A DNA stretch of 18,416 nt. It comes from Roridomyces roridus (lineage: Eukaryota > Basidiomycota > Agaricomycetes > Agaricales > Mycenaceae). Location of the stretch: the NCBI GenBank assembly GCA_029378245.1, contig JARKIF010000441.1:1-18416 (forward strand). The letters run 5' to 3'. A program made the translations under genes and the position numbers. Shown in pieces: positions 10,288 to 18,416 of this stretch (its first letter is position 1; each line of letters opens with the position of its first letter). The notes below the pieces were generated by a model. It was not told the DNA's origin and ran no database searches. It saw nothing but the letters and a program-made list of their open reading frames with translations.

Positions 10288-12159
10288 CTAGACAGCTTCC
10301 CGCTTCCGGGGCGTCGCCCGCAAAATATCATCCACCCGGATTATCATCTCTGCCGCCTCGCTCGCACTCAGTACTACCTGACGCTTCAGCTTGTAGCTTT
10401 CCGTGACGCCAAGTTTCTTCATCGACCCGATGGTTCCGAGTTCCATGTCTATGCAAGAAAAGAGTCAAAAGTGAGCTTGGGTGAGCAGTAATTGACGCAC
10501 CCAGCCCCGCGTCTGGTTGGCCCTCGTAGTGTGCCGCACGCAGTCGTGAGACAAGATCCGACGAGTCGTATCCAGCGTTGTCCGCGAGTATTGTCGGTAT
10601 TTGGCGCAAGGCGCGTCCAAATGCCTCGCATGCAATCGCCTTCTTCCCTTTGACCTTTCTCGCCTCCTCCTCCACCGCACAGCTCATCAGCATCTCCGCG
10701 CACCCACCACCCAGTACGGTCCGTGTCTCCTTGACCGTCTGTGACAGCACCGAGAGGGCATCATGCAGTGACCGCTCGGCTTCGTCTACCATCTGGTTGG
10801 TCGATCCGCGCAGAACAACGGTGCATGCCTCTCCGGCTGCAACACCGGAGAATTTTATCAGCTTGGATGGCGATTAGAGATGTTAGGATATTTGTGAGCA
10901 GCCACACCTTGTCCTCGCCGATCATAATCTCCTCGATCAACTCGCAGTGGCCGAGGTTGACCAAGTCTGGCCGGTCAAAGGTACTCGCAATCTCACCGCC
11001 AGTCACGAGCGACAATCTCTCCACGCCCTCAAAGTCAGCATGTTCAATCGTCATGATACCCTTCTCCGCTAATAGCGATTCTGGGTAGTTGTATATCAAC
11101 TGCCGATTTACGAAGCAATTGATCCCATGGGCCGCGATTGCGTCGACTTTGGCCTTCATTTTTTCCTGGGAATAAAATTGAGAAAATGCATCATGGACCT
11201 TGTCTTTACGTACCCGCTCAGCACGTTCAAGCTCCGCGAGCTTCCCTGTACCGTCTACCTTGACACGGGCCCCAAAAATCTTGATTTTGTCCGTGTCCAT
11301 GGCTGGAATGCATGTCAGTGTATTCAGGCGGAGGTCTGCACTACTCACATGTGTTGGCGATCAAAATCTTGACGTTCTCCATTCTTTTTGGCGAGTTGAC
11401 GGCTATCGTCTTGTCCAGGATGAAACCCTCGTCCAGATACGAGTCGGTCAGTTTGCCCCCAACTTTCTTGATGATCTGGATATGCTCCAGGTCCGTGGAA
11501 CCCTTCAACCGAAGGACGGCGTCTACGGCCAAGTTGGCAAAGTAGTCCTTGTCTTGCGAAAGCACCTTCGAGGACAACGTAGTCCGCGCGATATTGAACA
11601 AATCTTGCCTGAAGACGTTGGGATCTGAGCTGCGAGGTATTCTTGAGAACATATACACGTCGAGATGGGAGAGGGCGCGCACAAATTATCCACGGCAGCA
11701 TTTTCGAGCGCTTTGAGCGCAGCGAGGCTGGCAATCCGATACCCTTCGACAATCGTTTGGGGATGAATCTTCTGCGCGATCAGCTTTTCCGCCTCTCGCA
11801 GCAGCTCGGCGGCAAGGACTGTGACGCTCGTAGTGCCGTCACCGACTTCATCGTCCTGGACTTTGCTGATGTTGACCAAAATTTTGGCCGCCGCGTTGTC
11901 GAGCTGAATGGCCTTCAGGATGGTCGCGCCGTCGTTTGTCACGTTTATATCGCCAGTGGAACCGGATTGCAGAATTTTGTTCATACCCTTGGGACCAAGC
12001 GTAGATTTCACGAGATCACCGAGGGCCATCGCACCGACGAACGAAGAAAGACGCGCATTTTCCGCCTTTTCTTCAGTGGCCTGTACCGTCTTTGAGTATA
12101 CAGTGCGTGGAAGAGGGAGTGGGAGTACATGCCTCCTGGCCAAAAATTTGCATGGACAT
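10288..12159 (-). CDS. CCT2: Chaperonin TRiC/CCT subunit beta
   Basis: This is one of eight paralogous subunits of the cytosolic chaperonin that folds actin, tubulin and other proteins using ATP. Seven exons: 12133-12159, 11683-12080, 11349-11629, 11214-11302, 10908-11165, 10501-10861, 10288-10448, giving 524 aa (yeast Cct2 527). ATP-site motifs are LGPKGM (37-42), NDGAT (58-62), GDGTTS (89-94) and GGGCAE (402-407). Beta-specific segments include [46 protein letters not shown] and the ending [11 protein letters not shown]. Exon 1 encodes only MSMQIFGQE, and its intron begins GC, not GT (see findings). Intron 4 (11166-11213) is 48 nt and has no stop in frame, so the unspliced frame reads through it. 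The 5' end faces polymerase gamma across 53 bp, and the tetraspanin starts 43 bp past its stop. Confidence 0.96.
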
Positions 12160-12212
12160 GATGGGATGAGGGAAGAGACGCGTCTATGTAACCTTGTCAA
12201 AACACCCATGAA
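12160..12212. promoter_or_regulatory. Bidirectional CCT2/POLG promoter gap with GACGCGTC
   Basis: There are 53 bp between the divergent ATGs. It carries the 10-bp palindrome AGACGCGTCT at 12176-12185, 17-26 bp from the CCT2 ATG and 28-37 bp from the polymerase ATG. An out-of-frame ATG at 12208 lies just before the polymerase start at 12213. Confidence 0.5.
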
Positions 12213-15200
12213 ATGCTCAGAGCCTTTGCTGCCAACTCATCTCGTTCTTTACATTCTTCTACACCTACACCCCGCCTCCAAGCCCAGCTCAAACGCGCAA
12301 CTCTCCCGACACTACGCCCAAAACTCGTCGAGACGACCGAGGACGCGAGCGCGACAGATGTCAGTGAGTGCAATTGACTCGTCAATAAAATCTCAGGCAA
12401 TGAGACTGCTGCAGTCAAACGAAATGAGTTGGGAGTGCAGATGCTCGCGCGCCGTCTCCACTCGCAAATATTCAAGAACGTTTCGTTCCCGTCGCCAGAC
12501 AAGTCGTATATCAACATCGCTCTGCAGCATTTGCAACAGCATGGGCTCGAGCCCTCCCAGGGTTCTGTTCTTCCCGACACATCTTTCACCCTCCCGCCTC
12601 TGCAGGGCAACAACTTGCTCGAACATTTTCACCGAATTGGTTCTTCCCTCGCCCAACCGTACCTCGACCTCGCGCGCTCCTTTTCTGAGCAGAAGTTGCC
12701 CCCCATGCCGGATGCAACCGAGTGGAACATTCATCAGAGTGGTTGGACAAAATACCATTATATGCCCGATGGGTCGAGTTATAGCGAAGCCGTGGAATAT
12801 CCGCGAAAAGATGACGGTTCCCCTGAGGACTTGCTCACCTTTGACGTCGAAACCCTCCCAAACTATCATCCACACGCAATTATGGCCTGTGCAGCGTCTC
12901 CGTCCGCGTGGTACGCTTGGGTGTCGCCTTGGCTGCTCAACGAGACGGAAGACCCGGTGCAGTTGATACCCTTGGGCGACGCCGCCGCTTCGCGTGTCAT
13001 CGTGGGCCACAATGTGTCTTATGACAGAGGCCGTACGAAAGAAGAGTATCATCTCAAAGGCACCAACAATCGGTGGCTCGACACCATGGCACTTCATGTT
13101 GCCGTCCAGGGAATTAGCAGTAATCAACGTCCCGCGTGGATGAAGTGGAGGAAAAATCGACAAGCGGAGAAGGACATGGAGGAGGAAGCGCGCATGGCGA
13201 TCCCCCTGTTACTGCAGGAGATTGAGGCCCTCTCGACCGCTCCGGAGACCAGCGCCCAGAAGAAGGATGAGTTGCAGAAACTCAAGGATAGACTGGAAGA
13301 AAGCCTCGTCTTTCGTCCGTCTTCGCATGAAACAATCGACCTGCCCCAGGCAGGGGAGGAAGAGAAGACTTGGGAGTCGCTGACGTCTGTCAACTCCCTC
13401 GCGGAGGTCGCTGCCCTTCATAATGTTCCGCTCACTTCCCCAAAATCCACCCGGGACGATTTCATGAAGCTCTCACCCTCTGCCATCCTCGCTTCACTAC
13501 CCGACTACCTATCGTATTGTGCGTCCGATGTACAAGCAACTCACGCCATCTTTACCAAAGTGCTTCCGGCTTTCCTCGCCCAATGTCCCCACCCTGTTAG
13601 TTTCGCCGGTATGCTGACCATGGGAAGCAGTTTCCTGTGTGTCGACGAGGGTTGGGAGAAGTATCTGGAGCAAGCAGAAACGGTCTACATGGGCCTAGAG
13701 AGGGCTGTCAAGACCCGCTTGGCGCACCTAGCCCATGAAGCACTGTCACTTTTTCTGGACAATCCGAGCGCAGCTAAATGGGAGGACGACGTCTGGTTAA
13801 ACCAGCTTGATTGGACCCCCAAGGTAGCGGGCAAATCTCGTGGGATTTTCTCGCAAGATGCAGCGATACCGGTACCTGGTTCTCTGTTCGCATCTTAGAG
13901 CTCGTTTTTAACTCGTTTCAGGTCGAGTCGAACGTGGATTCCCCTTCATCTCAGCTGCCATCTTGGTATGCTCATCTCCGCGACTCCCCTCTTTCCAACC
14001 GATCCATAGAGAGGATGCTACCGCTATTACTGAAACTATCCTACGATGGCCACCCGCTTCTCTGGACATCGAAGGAAAAATGGCATTACATTTCTCCCGA
14101 GAGTCAAGTTGTCGCTCGTCTTGATACTGCTAAAAACCTCAAAACGAGCACTGTGCTTTGTGCCAAACATGCTCTCAAACTCTTGCGCGATGGTCGCATG
14201 GACTCTTGTGACCTCGCCCTTGCAACCAAGATATCGCAGGGAGAAAGAGGCGAGGACATCACTGAGCAGATCAGAGATCTTGCTGACCGAGTCTATGCTG
14301 ACTGGCGAGATGCGATTCCCCCTGACAAATGGCTCGAACAACTCGATTGGAGCATAGTGTCGGATGGTCAAGTCAGCTCTAAACGTACCAAGAAGCAACC
14401 GCCGGCCAAGCCGCCTCCAGTCGTGTGGCCAAAGTGGTATTGGGACGTGACCAAGCCCAAGAAGGACATGGCTCCCGGAACTCTTGACATAACAGTTCGA
14501 AATCGGATCGCCCCACTCCTTTTGAAGCTCTCATGGTTGGATTGGCCTCTCTTTCATTCGCGCGAGCACGGATGGACATTTCGGGTCCCTGCTGCGGCTT
14601 CATTCGCCACGCGGTCTACTCCTCTCAGTTTCTATGATCCTGCAGATGACGCTTTGGCAGAGGCGAGTCTGAGAGGCGGGTACATCTTCTACAAGTTACC
14701 GCATAAAGATGGCGAGAAAGCCAACGTTGGCAGTCCCCTCGGAAAGACGTTCATGAAGTACTCCAAAGATGGGACGCTGAAGAGCCCCGGAACGGAGGCT
14801 ATGGAGGCTCTAGACATGAATGCCATGTGCAGCTACTGGATCAGTGCCCGGGATCGGATCCTAAACCAAACCGTCGTGTGGCAAGACCAAGATTTGCGGC
14901 GGGACCTTGGATTCACAGACGAGCGTGATGATAAAAAGTGGGGGATAATTCTACCGCAGGTTATCACTATGGGCACTGTCACGCGTCGCGCCATTGAAAA
15001 GACGTGGTTGACTGCTAGCAACGCCAAGAAGAACAGAGTGGGTTCCGAGCTCAAGGCGATGGTGCGCGCCCCGCCCGGGTACGCTATCGTTGGCGCTGAT
15101 GTCGACTCGGAGGAGTTGTGGATCTCGAGCTGTATGGGCGATGCACAGTTTGGTCTCCACGGCGCCACTGCTATAGGCTGGATGACCCTGGAGGGAACCA

Positions 15201-16321
15201 AAGCCGCCGGAACAGATCTCCACTCGAAAACCGCCAGCATATTGGGCATTTCTCGCGACCAAGCAAAGGTTTTCAACTACTCTCGTATTTACGGCGCCGG
15301 GATGCGACATGCTATCCTCCTTCTTCTCCAAAATAGCGCGGGCATGTTACCAGACGAAGCACGAAAGCTTGCGGCCAATTTGTACGCGTCGACAAAGGGA
15401 AAGAATACGCATCGGAACGATATTTTCGGACGCAAATTCTGGTTTGGCGGAACGGAGAGTTTCCTGTTCAACAAATTGGAGGAGATTGCCGTTAGTGACC
15501 GACCCCAGACGCCCGCTTTAGGATGCGGCGTGACTTATGCGCTTTCCAAAGACTACTTGCCCTCCGACTTTGGGTCCGACTATATGCCCTCGCGGATAAA
15601 CTGGGTTGTACAGTCATCTGGCGTGGACTATCTGCACCTGCTCATCGTTTCGATGGATTACCTCATTCGTCGGTACGACATACAAGCTAGGTATCTCATA
15701 TCTGTGCACGACGAGCTGCGATATCTTGTCTCTGATGAGGACCGCTACCGCGCTGCCTTGGCCTTGCAGATCGCGAACCTGTGGACCCGCAGCCTGTTTG
15801 CGTTCAAGCTCGGCATGGACGATTTACCGCAAGGTGTTGCTTTCTTCTCTGCTGTGGACGTAGACCGAGTTCTGCGCAAGGAGGTAGACATGCCCTGTGT
15901 CACGCCTTCCCAGCCGCACGCTATTCCTCCTGGAGAAAGCCTGAACATCGAGGCAGTATTGAAGCGGACAAACAACGGATCACTACTAAAAAGCGGTGAG
16001 CCCATGCCAAAGTCTATGGACAAACTGCTCGCGGGAAATCTGGACGGCTTTACTGATTCCAATTGTCTGGTCCACCGTGCCAAGGGCGTCAATTTCCTGC
16101 AAGCGCAGGCTGCATCCGACTTTGGAGAGGTCAAGCACTTGGCGCAGCTGGAACACGGCACCAAGTTTGTCGGGGGTATTGGCGGCGAAAGGAAGAAGAA
16201 AAAGAAGGTTATCCCGGTGGGGACCGGCGACGGAGTCGATTGGTCCAAGTTGATTGACGATCTCTTGAGTGATTCAAGGACTGTGGAGGAGATCCTAAAT
16301 GACGTCCATTCTCCGCGATAA
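12213..16321 (+). CDS. MIP1: Mitochondrial DNA polymerase gamma catalytic subunit
   Basis: This is the family A polymerase that replicates mitochondrial DNA. Exons 12213-12363, 12415-13871 and 13922-16321 give 1335 aa (yeast Mip1 1254). The N-terminus [16 protein letters not shown] with later Arg/Lys and no acidic residues for about 40 positions is a typical mitochondrial presequence. Proofreading exonuclease: Exo I FDVET (193-197), Exo II GHNVSYD (248-254), Exo III YCASD (418-422). Polymerase: motif [11 protein letters not shown] with Asp929, motif [17 protein letters not shown] with Arg981, Lys985 and Tyr989, motif C VHDELR with Asp1133. All catalytic acids are present. The spacer seems to contain two related segments (see findings). 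The C-terminus is a lysine-rich stretch followed by WSKLIDDLL. Intron 1 has two in-frame acceptors 18 nt apart; I use the 51-nt form. It converges with guanylate kinase, only 22 bp between stops. Confidence 0.95.
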
Positions 16322-16343
16322 TGTACTGTACTTAATATCCAAT

Positions 16344-17188
16344 CTAATCTTCTAAAGGAGGCAGCGTCTCGTCCACGGCATCATCTTCCACTTGCTCAAA
16401 TACCAAGCCTGCCTTTTCACGGTCGTCGAACAAGATACGGTCTTCCGCTAGCTCAAAGCCCTCCGCACGCTCTCCCTTGCGGTGCCCAAGAGCGACCTGT
16501 CTGAAAATCTGGTACGCTCTGTCGAGGTCGTCGTTGACGATCACAAAATGGTGTGCGTTGGGCTTTTTGGCGTATTGTATCTCTTTGATGGCAGTTTTGA
16601 GGCGCTTCTGGATCGTGTCCTCGGATTCGCCGGTGCCACGGGCCCTGAGACGGGACTCGAGAGCAGACAGAGAGGGAGGGCAGATGAAGAGATAGATTGG
16701 TTTCAAGCCAGTACGTTTTATCTGACGCACTCCCTGTCGCGCAAGATCTGGACTGGGCGGCAAAGGCTCTCGGCAGCAGTACACACCTGTGATTCAATGT
16801 CGAGCAGACAACGCTTGTCGTTGACCTGCGCCTTTGAGACGGTCTGGAAACTGGTTCCGTAGAAATTGCCCGAATACTCTGCATACTCGATGAATTGGCT
16901 TTTTGCGATCATGTCCTTGAACGTGTCCGTGTCGACAAAGAAGTAATCTTGCTCGTGGACCTCTTTCTTCCCCTTGCTATCCGTACGTATGCCGCGTGTG
17001 GTGTCTGCGACGTGTCAGAAAGTCCGAGGGAGCACGACGCGCGACTGACGAGAGACGCTAAAGCCAAAATACGGCTGGGAAGCATCCTTGTTGAACTCGT
17101 CGAGGAGCCTGGTGAGGAGGGTGCTTTTTCCAACGCCGCTGGGGCCCGAGATGACGAGGGGGCGAGAGAAATTGACACCCTTGGACAT
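16344..17188 (-). CDS. GUK1: Guanylate kinase
   Basis: It phosphorylates GMP to GDP with ATP, an essential step in GTP and dGTP supply. Exons 17050-17188, 16787-17004 and 16344-16733 give 248 aa. The P-loop is GPSGVGKS (15-22). GMP-site features: HTTR (47-50), a second Arg at 53, Glu61 and Tyr67 before FFV, FIEYAE (84-89), SGNFYGTS (91-98) and LDIESQG (114-120). The lid region has [15 protein letters not shown] sequence, and [17 protein letters not shown] follows near the C-terminal side. A tail of about 45 mostly acidic residues extends beyond the usual end of the family (about 190-200 aa). The segment between Arg53 and Glu61 is about five residues longer than usual and lacks the PR-x-GE pattern. 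An ATG at 17212 would add eight residues; 17188 fits family length better. Confidence 0.92.
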
Positions 17189-17364
17189 GGTTCTCAAGAG
17201 GTCTCTGATCATTTCCGCCAAACAACTTCAAGCTCTCTCTCTTTAGCACTCCTCTATCGCCCCTGGGGTAGACCGCCCACGCTGCCCGTCCCATCCCTCC
17301 ACTCCGCCGTGTTTTCGACCCTGTCCGTCCTTTCCGTCTCGCAACCGCCGGGAATACATACAAC
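17189..17364. promoter_or_regulatory. Divergent GUK1 / kinase upstream gap
   Basis: These 176 bp lie between the guanylate kinase ATG and the kinase-like ATG. The + strand is pyrimidine-rich, with a CT-repeat (about 17232-17241) and many CCGTCC/CCCGTCCC units. CT-rich tracts are common in basidiomycete core promoters. No GACGCGTC element and no TATA box were seen. Confidence 0.45.

Positions 17365-18416
<1,052 letters not shown>

Noticed and set aside
10761..11348. CCT2 segment read as one continuous 195-codon gene
   Set aside because: It includes unspliced intron 4 and runs past the donor of intron 5; family alignment requires both to be spliced.
8775..12159. Tetraspanin and CCT2 as a single gene
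   Set aside because: CCT2 ends in a proper stop at 10288 after its conserved C-terminus; the products are unrelated.
12393..13163. 256-codon minus-strand open frame opposite polymerase gamma exon 2
   Set aside because: Antisense to the exonuclease-domain exon, no recognisable motif, no supporting splice structure.
14833..15331. Antisense open frames of 126-147 codons opposite the polymerase domain
   Set aside because: Shadows of a highly conserved coding exon.

Overview
The window looks like nuclear DNA of a basidiomycete fungus, probably Agaricomycotina. It holds seven intact eukaryotic housekeeping genes and one broken one. Most introns are 44-56 nt with GT...AG ends, and gene spacing is very tight. 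I rebuilt exon structures by hand from splice sites, phase and alignment to remembered family sequences. All seven reconstructions stay in frame from ATG to stop. The genus cannot be named from the sequence alone.

Layout, left to right. Bases 1-1528 hold no protein gene I can support. They contain two intron-bearing tRNA-Arg(CCT) genes on the minus strand (386-473, 699-783), a 5' fragment of a third (908-931), and a decaying direct repeat made of the tRNA's 5' flank. On the minus strand, 1529-4464 encodes a CUL1-type cullin (10 exons, 775 aa) and 4515-6722 encodes the ribosomal-protein import adaptor SYO1/HEATR3 (5 exons, 667 aa). Divergent from SYO1, 6805-8614 (+) encodes the proteasome lid subunit RPN6/PSMD11 (10 exons, 454 aa). 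It converges on a tetraspanin (8775-10244, minus, 4 exons). Next is the chaperonin subunit CCT2/TCP-1 beta (10288-12159, minus, 7 exons, 524 aa), divergent from the mitochondrial DNA polymerase gamma gene (MIP1/POLG type, 12213-16321, +, 3 exons, 1335 aa). Guanylate kinase (16344-17188, minus, 3 exons) follows. An STK32/YANK-like protein kinase (17365 to the window end, +) is interrupted by about eight small indels.

Four genes act in protein homeostasis: a ubiquitin-ligase scaffold, a proteasome lid subunit, a chaperonin subunit and a ribosomal-protein import chaperone. The other two recognised enzymes act in mitochondrial DNA replication and guanine nucleotide supply. I see no selfish element, secondary-metabolite cluster or CRISPR array. 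The points most worth a second look are: a GACGCGTC palindrome in three of the short 5' intergenic gaps (serving five genes); the dense indels confined to the kinase; an apparent internal duplication in the polymerase gamma spacer; a GC-AG intron in CCT2; and the decaying tRNA-Arg repeat with U-rich acceptor ends. I found no clearly new multi-gene system.
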